DNA of 64,000 nucleotides from Porphyrobacter sp. IPPAS B-1204 (GTDB lineage Bacteria > Pseudomonadota > Alphaproteobacteria > Sphingomonadales > Sphingomonadaceae). Below are positions 1 to 6,983 of the stretch, piece by piece. Each line of letters starts with the position of its first letter. Positions within the stretch are counted from its first letter, which is position 1. The notes under the pieces are model-generated. The model saw nothing but the letters and a program-made list of their open reading frames with translations. It was not told the origin of the DNA and ran no database searches. Location: the NCBI GenBank assembly GCA_003724185.1, contig RHGM01000002.1:64804-128803 (forward strand), in the 5' to 3' direction. Position numbers and translations under genes: made by a program.

Positions 1-899
1 CGCGACGGTTCAAGGCGTTCGAGGGGATTGCCAACGGCGCATCGACGCTGATCGAAGATGGCGTGGCGAGGCTCGGTGTCGACCTTGCATCGCCGATGGC
101 CACCAGCAACTTGCGCACGTTCAGCATCGCCGCAGACCGACCCGCCATTGCCGAGCGTTGGCGAGTATCTCTGGGCGAGGGCGATGAACGCGCCCGCGTG
201 CGCGAAACGGCTGCACCCAGCCATGGTCCCCGCGCGCTTAGCGTGTTCGACACCTTGCACGCGCTTGGCTGGAGCGCCGCGGGTGGCGGCGCGCTTGCTG
301 CGGCCAACGCACTACGCGATGTACAGAGCTTCGCGGAGGTCGGGCTGCTGGGCATGGCGATTGCCGGGGTAGCGACGCTGGCCAGTCTGCCCCGGTTGGC
401 AAAGGCAAGCCGGTTGGCGTGGCGCAACGGCTCGCTCGAAGGGTCTTTGCGCGAGGTAGCGTGGGTGACGTTGCGGGCGCTGGTTGATGCCGATATCCTC
501 GGCAGATGGGAGCTTGACCACGCCGAGGTTGAAATCCGCACTAGTATCGACGGACGCAAGGATGTTATCCTGACAGGGGTCAGCCGCGCTGCTGAACGCC
601 AGGTGATGCAGGCCATCGCAGAAATTCTCGGGCCGGTGCAGAACCCGCGCTATCTGTTGGTGCGCCGGTCGCGGATCGGGCCGCGAAGGCGTGTCGATTA
701 CCATGCGGTCCCGGCGGCTCTGGGGGCGCGCAAGGAATTCGCCGAGCGCTTTGCAGAGCTTTGGCTGGAGCGGATTGGCTATTCCGATCTCGTTTTCGCG
801 CGTACCGCAGAAAGCCGCATGTTTGTCCTGCAAGCGCGGGCGTCGTCCTTTGCAGCGGGATTTCAGCGACACGTCGACCGTCGCTCGGTATGGCTTTGA
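1..899 (+). CDS. C-terminal part of a large helicase-like protein (5' end outside window)
   Basis: The reading frame is open from base 3, with no stop before the first GTG at 63, so the gene starts upstream of the window and only about 298 residues are visible. The visible part has no Walker motifs. Its end (NPRYLLVRRS, then DYHAVPAALG, then RHVDRRS near the stop) resembles, from memory, the C-terminal tail of large DEAD/DEAH superfamily II helicase-like proteins. A short hydrophobic stretch (LLGMAIAGVATLASL) lies mid-fragment. Function is inferred from this tail only; the helicase core would have to be found upstream. Confidence 0.45.
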   Translation, partial: RRFKAFEGIANGASTLIEDGVARLGVDLASPMATSNLRTFSIAADRPAIAERWRVSLGEGDERARVRETAAPSHGPRALSVFDTLHALGWSAAGGGALAAANALRDVQSFAEVGLLGMAIAGVATLASLPRLAKASRLAWRNGSLEGSLREVAWVTLRALVDADILGRWELDHAEVEIRTSIDGRKDVILTGVSRAAERQVMQAIAEILGPVQNPRYLLVRRSRIGPRRRVDYHAVPAALGARKEFAERFAELWLERIGYSDLVFARTAESRMFVLQARASSFAAGFQRHVDRRSVWL

Positions 900-1178
900 A
901 CTGGCGACCGAGCCTGAGACATGGAAAATGAAAGACCAGGAGCAAGCCACGGCAGCAATCACCAATCTCCCGTCATAAGCCATGTCGATGCGCGACCCCT
1001 GAACCAGCAGTTTAGCTTCCTTAAGCTTCTCGCCGGAAGCAGAAATTCTCGGATCGACCCAAGCGAACTCAATTGGGGGCTTCAACGCCCTCTATACTGG
1101 ACGCAACGTGGCGCTCCCCCACGTGTCACGGCCAGAATTGAGAACAACGCCCTGCGCCTTTCCCGCCACTACGCGGGG

Positions 1179-1961
1179 TTAGCCATAGGGCTTCTGCATA
1201 ACAGCAATGGCTTGCCAAAACTGAGGATGGTTTGATCCGTCGGTGCCCGATGTGAATTGAGGCTCGGAAAATCCGGCATCACGTGCAAAGCGCCTTATCC
1301 AATCGCGATGCAGAAAGGTATCGAGTTGCTCGTCATCATGACCGTTGCGGAGTCTTTCCAACTCGTCGTGCCAGACCCGGTTATGTTCAGGCTCTTCCAG
1401 TTCAAGAAATGAAAAGAGGAGCTTGCCACCGGGCTTGAGGGCCCTGAATGCGTCGAGCATGTAAAGAAAGGACTCGGCGGGTAACAGATGTGTGAAGACT
1501 GACCAGTTAAACAACATGTCGAGCGATGCGTCGTCCACGTCAATTGTTCGATTGTAATTCAAAACGACGCGATAGTCGGGGCATTGCCGCGCCAGTTCCG
1601 CGAGTAGCTCCGGGACTACGTCGGCACCGATATAGTTTCCGGTCCAACCTTCCCGCTGAAGCGCCTGAGCCGTTCTGCCACAACCGCAGCCCAGATCGTA
1701 GACATTCATCCCATTTTCTAGGCCGTGAAACCGCAGTACTGCGACGTGAGCATCACCTTGTGCATAGAACTGCTCCATCGTCTCGGCCCCGATAGCATTT
1801 GCCAGTGCGAAACGAGGATCGTCGGGCTGCCGACGCAAATGCATCTGCACCAGCGCCTGATAGTCACGGACTGAGCGACTGAGCCTAGGGGGTTGCTTAT
1901 GCTTCCGAAATCGAAAAAACTGCATGGCCGATTCATCTACGGCCATTTCACTCAAAGGCAT
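1179..1961 (-). CDS. Class I SAM-dependent methyltransferase
   Basis: The 260-residue product carries the SAM-binding motif I DLGCGCGRT at about residues 89-97, an acidic strand-2 end (GADVVPE) and the late motif LKPGGKLLFSF, which together define a Rossmann-fold class I methyltransferase. The substrate cannot be read from the sequence. The start at 1961 is preceded by AAAGG at suitable spacing. It stands alone between the helicase-like fragment and the IS5-family element, whose end lies about 60 bases upstream of the start codon, so the element may have altered its promoter. Confidence 0.85.
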   Translation of the reverse strand: MPLSEMAVDESAMQFFRFRKHKQPPRLSRSVRDYQALVQMHLRRQPDDPRFALANAIGAETMEQFYAQGDAHVAVLRFHGLENGMNVYDLGCGCGRTAQALQREGWTGNYIGADVVPELLAELARQCPDYRVVLNYNRTIDVDDASLDMLFNWSVFTHLLPAESFLYMLDAFRALKPGGKLLFSFLELEEPEHNRVWHDELERLRNGHDDEQLDTFLHRDWIRRFARDAGFSEPQFTSGTDGSNHPQFWQAIAVMQKPYG

Positions 1962-2020
1962 AGGGGACCTTTTGAGTAATCCAACAATCTAACGTAAAGG
2001 CTAGTGGGCAAGAGCCGTAT

Positions 2021-2702
2021 CCTAGGCTCGGGTCTCATTGAGGCAGCCAGAAGATGATGATCGCGGCGATGCAGATGGCGGACATGAAGGTGTGGGCGCA
2101 TCGATCGTAGCTGGTGGGGATGCGGCGCCAGTCTTTGAGTCTGCCGAACATGTTTTCCACTTTGTGGCGCTGGCGGTAGAGTGCGGTGTCGTGCAGTATG
2201 GGCACCTTGCGGTTGGTCTTTGACAGGATGCAGGGGGCGATGCCACGTTCGGCCAAGGCATGGCGGAACCAGTCGGCATCATAGCCCCGGTCGGCGAGCA
2301 ACGCCTTGGCCTTGGGGGAGGCATCGATCATCAACTGATCGGGCTTCCCGCCCTTGGCGGCGAGCTCGGCGAAGATGCGGTTGAACACGCCCAGGCGGCT
2401 CCAGCGGATGAAGCGGTTGTAGATGGTCTTGTGCGGGCCATAGTCGGTCGGCGCATCGCGCCAGCGCAGCCCGTTCCTGATCACGAAGGTGATGCCGCTC
2501 ACGATCCGCCGATCATCGACCCGCGGGATGCCGTGCGGCAATGGGAAATAGGGCTCGATCCGGCGCATCTGCGCCTCGCTCAACATTCAGACTTCGGACA
2601 ACAGCAGCACCTCCTCAGTGCCGCCATTGGAGCCGCAGGCGTGCGAAGCACAATCAACCCATGCCTTCCAACGCAAGCGATTCAATAGGTCCTGAGCCTA
2701 GG
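2021..2702 (-). mobile_element. IS5-family element, internally deleted (about 680 bp)
   Basis: Imperfect terminal inverted repeats bound the element. The left end at 2021-2041 and the complement of the right end at 2682-2702 agree at 17 of 21 positions, both beginning CCTAGGCTC. The outer CTAG may be the duplicated target, as known for IS5 itself. The only gene inside is a shortened transposase. Full IS5-family members of this type are normally 150-200 bp longer, so this is a non-autonomous derivative. Confidence 0.8.
2035..2586 (-). pseudogene. IS5-family transposase with central in-frame deletion
   Basis: The 183-residue frame is open throughout but too short. IS5-type transposases of this subgroup read MIDATH, then about 65 residues, then LPKAKALLGDRGYD. 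Here MIDAS is fused directly to PKAKALLADRGYD, so the region between the first and second catalytic Asp is gone. The first Asp (MIDA), the second (DRGYD) and the Glu (RHKVENMFGRLKDWRRI) are all present, but the collapsed spacing should abolish activity. The deletion is in frame and may have arisen between short GATGC-type repeats. Subgroup placement is from memory. Confidence 0.8.
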
Positions 2703-2710
2703 TAGTTGCC

Positions 2711-2731
2711 GCAAGTCCGTGGAGGACTTGC
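2711..2731. other. Stem-loop next to IS5 right end
   Basis: GCAAGTCC and GGACTTGC form a perfect 8-bp stem around a 5-base loop just outside the right end of the IS5-family element. No T-run follows, so a terminator role is uncertain. Confidence 0.4.
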
Positions 2732-2801
2732 TTAAGGGTGCCAACGCGATAATAAAGGTTGGAGGTCAGTCAGTTGGTCCTGAGTGTACCTATCGCCAAA
2801 C

Positions 2802-2835
2802 GAGCCGCCGGTGCCTCACAGAGCACCGGCGGCTC
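2802..2835 (-). terminator. 13-bp perfect hairpin downstream of the MipZ-like operon
   Basis: GAGCCGCCGGTGC pairs perfectly with GCACCGGCGGCTC around an 8-base loop. It lies about 155 bases past the stop of the minus-strand gene ending at 2992 and is followed on that strand by only a short GTTT. It is probably the end of the minus-strand transcript, by intrinsic or hairpin-stabilised termination. Confidence 0.55.
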
Positions 2836-2991
2836 TAACGGTGCGCTTACCCTTGCAGAACCCTTCGCGAGGGTGTTTTGCGCGGGCCTTTCTAGCAAAT
2901 ACACAGAATGTGCCAACCCACATGTGATTTGCCGCCATCATGCCTTCCTAGGACCCCGCGTGCACCATCGCCCTGAACATGGGCAGTGTCG

Positions 2992-3204
2992 CTATCTTCC
3001 CTTGAAAGTGACCGCGCGCGCGTTGCTGCACATGCAGCAGGTGGAATTTGTCCGTCTGAAGCCGTCGCTGCCGATCAGCTGGCGGGCAAGAGAGCGGGCT
3101 TCCGCGCGCCTTTCGACTCCGGCCGCTTTGGCTAGGCAAGCATCACAAATGCCTGCAGGGGCAAGCCTCGTGACCAGAGCTTGAACTCTTTCAAAAGACG
3201 GCAT
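2992..3204 (-). CDS. Small cysteine-rich (zinc-ribbon-like) protein
   Basis: This 70-residue protein has two cysteine clusters, ICDACLA at residues 19-25 and CCMCS at 56-60, separated by a charged helix and consistent with one bound zinc. It starts 12 bases after the stop of the MipZ-like ATPase on the same strand, so the two are very likely co-transcribed. The N-terminal half (VQALVTRLAP, then AAGVERRAEARSLARQL) looks like a compact helical or HTH-like module, typical of small accessory proteins in sphingomonads. No function can be assigned. It may act as a DNA or protein adaptor for the ATPase. Confidence 0.6.
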   Translation of the reverse strand: MPSFERVQALVTRLAPAGICDACLAKAAGVERRAEARSLARQLIGSDGFRRTNSTCCMCSNARAVTFKGR

Positions 3205-3215
3205 GGCTGGTGTCC

Positions 3216-4196
3216 CTATGCTGCCACGCCGGGAGGGGCTGTAAGGGTTGGCCTTGGCTGATAACTCTTGAACGCATCCCTGCCTGACTGGCAGATCGCC
3301 AGCTCCGTGAGGAAACCGAGGATCTCGCGGTTTGCATCGGTCTTGGTGCGCGCAAATTCAGGAATACGGCGCAGGTCAAGGTGGGTAAGCCCAAGAAGAA
3401 ACAGCTCGCGGTAGGCCACACGTTCAGCCAGCCCCTCTACCAGCCTGAACCCGATCTCGGGAGCAAGATGAAGCAGGGCTGCCTCGATCCGGCTCTGATT
3501 TTGGCTTGCTCCGCGCCGAACACGGTTCTGTGCGACGACCCAATCGAGATCGGGCATGCCGCGCCGGAGACGCGCGGCGCGGATTTCGTTGACGGCAATG
3601 GCGAAGCAACCCTGGGCCATGAGCTTCAGCGAAGTCGGATGGAACTTGCCCAGCAGGTCGAGATCGACGAAGGAGCTGTTGACCGGCGTTATGAGCGTAT
3701 CGGCAATGGCGATGGCTCGGCGCGCGATTGCGGAATCCGCGCCCGCGACATCGATTACGATGACATCGCTCTTCCATCCGATCCGGCTGATTTCCTGGCA
3801 CAGCATCGCACCGCTCTGGATTTGCAAGACCTGATGGTGCGGCCGGGGCAGATCGAGCCGCAGACGCCGCGCTGTGCCGTCCCGCCTGGACAAGGCTGAC
3901 GATAGCGACTGCTGGCGGCGATCGAGATCGCAGGCAGCAACCCGCAATCCCGCATCGGCGAGCGCTACGGAAAGGTGAAAGGCGATTGTCGACTTGCCGA
4001 CGCCGCCCTTTTCATTGGCGACCACGATAACCTTGGCCGCGGGCCGGGGACGATCCGCAACGTCGGCGACAATCACGTCAGGGTCTTCGCCCAGCAAGGC
4101 GACGTCGCGCCGGGGAACCACAGCTTGCGAGGCATACCTGTTATGCATCGGCTTGATCACTCGAACCGACAGCAGCTGGGAACTGATGGGGTTCAA
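3216..4196 (-). CDS. ParA/MipZ-family P-loop ATPase
   Basis: The deviant Walker A box KGGVGKST lies at residues 63-70, followed by ACDLDRRQ and VIVIDVAGADS, the ParA/MinD/MipZ layout. The phrases FVDLDLLG and DWVVAQNRV are close to those in MipZ, the ATPase that positions the division plane in alphaproteobacteria, rather than plasmid ParA. At 326 residues it is longer than chromosomal MipZ (about 270), because of a roughly 50-residue N-terminal extension and a C-terminal tail. The start used is a TTG at 4196; an ATG at 4148 is possible. It is coupled to the small cysteine-rich gene downstream. It may be a divergent paralogue rather than the housekeeping MipZ. Confidence 0.75.
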   Translation of the reverse strand: MNPISSQLLSVRVIKPMHNRYASQAVVPRRDVALLGEDPDVIVADVADRPRPAAKVIVVANEKGGVGKSTIAFHLSVALADAGLRVAACDLDRRQQSLSSALSRRDGTARRLRLDLPRPHHQVLQIQSGAMLCQEISRIGWKSDVIVIDVAGADSAIARRAIAIADTLITPVNSSFVDLDLLGKFHPTSLKLMAQGCFAIAVNEIRAARLRRGMPDLDWVVAQNRVRRGASQNQSRIEAALLHLAPEIGFRLVEGLAERVAYRELFLLGLTHLDLRRIPEFARTKTDANREILGFLTELAICQSGRDAFKSYQPRPTLTAPPGVAA

Positions 4197-4629
4197 GGCG
4201 CAGACAATTGTTCATGCCATGGCTGACACCGAAATGAGCGACCAGAGCATTGGAAGCACGCTTGCGGCTGGTGGCCTTGCATGGCCCTCGGCCGTGCTTG
4301 CCTGTGCCAAGCTGGAAGATCCGCACATTGCCCCCATCAGATTACGGCAGACCCAGCCAACGCGTCCGATTTCCCGGCTGCGACTCGGCACTGCCAACTC
4401 GGTATTTATGCTTAAGACGGACTTAACATTCTGGCGACTCCGAAATCGCAAAGGTTTTCATTACGATCCTGTGAGCAGCGCCAGTTCCAGAGCACTTGTC
4501 CCAGTCCGGGTCAGGATAGTGCATGTGCGGCGCCAGTGCGCGGATCCGAAAGCCGCTGGACAGCATCAGAGGGTTTCGCGCCAGAAGCGGAAAATTCTGC
4601 AAGCGACCCCAATTTGGTCATTGGCGGGT
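4197..4629. other. Intergenic, no supported gene
   Basis: Short frames here have atypical composition and no recognisable motif. The stretch should hold the promoter of the minus-strand MipZ-like operon and the end of the haemoglobin transcript. No clear terminator hairpin is visible. Confidence 0.5.
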
Positions 4630-5160
4630 TTAAGGCTCGACCACGTCCCCCGACATCGGGGCGAGCTTGGCCAGCAAGCGGTTTTGCGCCGCGAACGGAA
4701 CGCCCTCCTCGCGCATGGCGGCTTGCAGGTTTTCGACCAGCGCGTTCATATCGGCCTTGGTTACTCCCATGCCGTTGTGCGACGTCTTCATGTCGCGGCC
4801 GGTGTAATCGCAGCCTGCGCCGAGCAGATAGCAGAACTGTTCCGACAAGGTGCGTTTGAGCCGCACCGTATCGTGAGCGGCGAAGATCGCCGCGATGCGC
4901 GGGTCGGCCTCGCTCAGCTCCACCGTCCGCGCAGCAATCCGTGCAATGCCTTCCCGCCCACCAAAATCATGCACCAATCGAGCGCTGTCATAGGGCACGG
5001 CCCCTGCGTTGGCGTTGGACTGATGAAAGGGGTCAACCGGCAGCTCACCGGTGACGGGATCACGCTGCTTCAGCTCGACCCCGAATTCGGCGTCCCAGTC
5101 GGTGCCTTCGGCCGGGACCTGTTGCAACAGGAGTAGCGCGGCAGCGGCGGCGGTCATCAT
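4630..5160 (-). CDS. Exported group I truncated haemoglobin
   Basis: An N-terminal hydrophobic segment (residues 1-16) suggests export or membrane anchoring, and the region from residue 66 on is a truncated (2-over-2) globin. FGGREGIARIAARTVELSEADPRI is the usual opening. HDTVRLKRTLSEQFCYLLG forms the distal side. H128 in TSHNGMGVT is the proximal haem ligand. Group I proteins bind O2 and NO. It follows the DUF3034 barrel gene by 23 bases on the same strand, so the pair is an operon facing away from the cupredoxin/GGDEF-EAL pair. An exported globin could sense or detoxify NO or O2 for that signalling module; this is inference. Confidence 0.85.
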   Translation of the reverse strand: MMTAAAAALLLLQQVPAEGTDWDAEFGVELKQRDPVTGELPVDPFHQSNANAGAVPYDSARLVHDFGGREGIARIAARTVELSEADPRIAAIFAAHDTVRLKRTLSEQFCYLLGAGCDYTGRDMKTSHNGMGVTKADMNALVENLQAAMREEGVPFAAQNRLLAKLAPMSGDVVEP

Positions 5161-5183
5161 CGGGGAAACTCCATCAGATCAAT

Positions 5184-6248
5184 TCAGAACGCGACCTGCG
5201 CCGACAGAAATCCACCACGCTGGTTCGAAAAAGTGGCGATGGAGCCCAGATCGACATAGGCCGCTGTCACCGTCAGGTGATCAGTCAGTGCATAAGCAGC
5301 GAAGATATCCATCCAGGCGGGGCTAGCGCCAAGGTCGAGGTTGTCGGGTTTGGTGCGATACTCCGCCCCCACAACGGCCCGACGCGACAATTGGTAACCC
5401 AGTGTGCCTTCAAATTGCAGCTTGTAGCCATCGTCGGCCGAACCGAAGCCGAGCAGCCCCAGCGCGTTGCTCTTCGTGTAGCGCAGCGTCCCGTTGATCA
5501 GCAGGCTTTGTGCCAGAAGTAGCTTGGTCGCGCTGAGGGTGTAATCAGTGCCGTTGACCTCCGCTGCCCCCAGCGCCCGCACCAGAGCACCGTCACCGCT
5601 GCGCTTGTGTTCGATCCCTATGGCAATCTGCGGCATCCACGGATCGCCATAGACGACATCACCCGCCACCCGCAGCTTGGCGCCATAGGTATCGAGGTTG
5701 AAGGTGTAGTCCTGCCCGATCCCGAGCAAGGCACCGGCATCCCGAGTATTGAAATCAGCGTGGGAATAGCTCAGCTCCAGTCGGTCACCAAAGCCCACTG
5801 CCACTCCGAAGGAACGCCAGCCGAAATCGGGCAATTCAATGGCAGTGGCATGGTTCGATAGGCCGATCCCGCCGGGCATCTGCCGTCCGGCAATTGTCGC
5901 CCAGCGCGCAATCCCGCCGCCTGAAGAACCTTCGACGGTGGTTACCCCGTTGGTCAGTAACAGCTTGCCGCCCTTGAGCAGCCGCACTTTGCCGAGCCTC
6001 AGGCCACCGCCATCTTCTGAAAACGCGTTGGTGGCGGTAACAGACTGCAGCGCGCGGCGCGTTGCCTCCGTGCTGTGGGTCAACGGCAGGGCGGCAATCA
6101 TGGGCTGGGCATATGCATCGCCATCGGCATCCAGCACAGGGGCATATGCAATAGACGGCGGCGGAGCAGACGGCGGGCTCGAAGGCACCTCCGTCAACCC
6201 CAACGCCATTTGCGAAAGCACTAGCAAACAGGAGCAATGCATCGTCAT
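5184..6248 (-). CDS. DUF3034 family outer-membrane barrel protein
   Basis: The 354-residue product has a signal peptide, a proline/serine-rich linker to about residue 35, and then alternating beta-strands ending in an aromatic residue (FLSAQVAF), as outer-membrane barrels do. The segments GGIGLSNHATAIELPDFGWRS and GVAVGFGDRLELSYSHADF are typical of DUF3034. The role is unknown. In other proteobacteria DUF3034 genes are found beside genes like its divergent neighbours here, which supports a functional module. The first ATG lies in the short divergent promoter region 6249-6338. Confidence 0.8.
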   Translation of the reverse strand: MTMHCSCLLVLSQMALGLTEVPSSPPSAPPPSIAYAPVLDADGDAYAQPMIAALPLTHSTEATRRALQSVTATNAFSEDGGGLRLGKVRLLKGGKLLLTNGVTTVEGSSGGGIARWATIAGRQMPGGIGLSNHATAIELPDFGWRSFGVAVGFGDRLELSYSHADFNTRDAGALLGIGQDYTFNLDTYGAKLRVAGDVVYGDPWMPQIAIGIEHKRSGDGALVRALGAAEVNGTDYTLSATKLLLAQSLLINGTLRYTKSNALGLLGFGSADDGYKLQFEGTLGYQLSRRAVVGAEYRTKPDNLDLGASPAWMDIFAAYALTDHLTVTAAYVDLGSIATFSNQRGGFLSAQVAF

Positions 6249-6338
6249 TTTCGCGGGTCTACCGCAATTACGTAAAGCTCAACTAAACCATGCAGCGAGG
6301 GTTTCTTAAGAGATCATCCGTAAGCGTGGCAGACACTT
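6249..6338. promoter_or_regulatory. Divergent promoter region
   Basis: Only 90 bases separate the start codons of the divergent DUF3034 and cupredoxin-like genes, so promoters for both must lie here. A palindromic TTACGTAA core sits near 6268. No more precise -35/-10 assignment is possible by eye. Confidence 0.5.
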
Positions 6339-6983
6339 ATGCGATTTTTGACTCCCACACAGTCCATCGCTGCCTTGATGGCGGCCATTTTCAGCGGCGC
6401 TGTTTCCCTCGGTGGCCCGGTGCTGGTGCAGGCTGCTGCACCAGCGAGTTTGCGCGTGCAAGTGGTGGACGCCAGCGGTGTGCCGGTGCGCGATGCTGTG
6501 GTCGAATTGCGCAGCACCAAAACGTCGTTGGGCGCGATCCGCTTTCCCTGGAAGATGGGCATGGCGCAAAAAGGACGCCAATTCACGCCCGGCACCCTGA
6601 TCGTGGCAAAGGGGAGCACGGTCGCTTTTCCCAACCTCGATAATGTGCGCCATTCGATCTACAGCTTTTCGAAGCCCGCGCGGTTCGAAATCGATCTGTA
6701 TGGCCGCGATCAGACCCGCACCCACACCTTCAATGTGGTGGGAAGCGTCAAGCTGGGCTGCAATATCCATGACGAAATGCGCGGCTATATCCGCGTCACT
6801 GACACGCCGTTTGCGGGCAAGACCGACCATAATGGCTATGTCACGCTGACTGGCATGGCCAGCGGTGGGGCCACCCTCACGGTCTGGCACCCGCAAATCC
6901 GCAGCCCTTCAGGCGAAAGCACATCGGCGATGACTGTCACCGGCGGTGTGCAGGCTCACAAGCTGAAGGTGGCCGTGCGATGA
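6339..6983 (+). CDS. Periplasmic cupredoxin-like (methylamine-utilisation type) protein
   Basis: A signal peptide (to about residue 33) is followed by a beta-rich region (LRVQVVDASGVPVRDAVVELR) and a plastocyanin-like part. Candidate copper ligands are H105 (NVRHSIYSF), C141, H144 and M147 (LGCNIHDEM), the His-Cys-His-Met order of type 1 copper sites. Such proteins are often annotated as methylamine utilisation proteins without evidence for that pathway. The stop overlaps the ATG of the GGDEF-EAL gene (ATGA), so they are translationally coupled. It may supply a redox or copper signal to the periplasmic part of that enzyme. Confidence 0.8.
   Translation: MRFLTPTQSIAALMAAIFSGAVSLGGPVLVQAAAPASLRVQVVDASGVPVRDAVVELRSTKTSLGAIRFPWKMGMAQKGRQFTPGTLIVAKGSTVAFPNLDNVRHSIYSFSKPARFEIDLYGRDQTRTHTFNVVGSVKLGCNIHDEMRGYIRVTDTPFAGKTDHNGYVTLTGMASGGATLTVWHPQIRSPSGESTSAMTVTGGVQAHKLKVAVR

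Noticed and set aside
2759..3184. 141-codon plus-strand frame opposite the small cysteine-rich gene
   Set aside because: It runs through a 13-bp terminator-like hairpin, has scrambled composition and no motif. The minus-strand frame has paired CxxC motifs and operon spacing.
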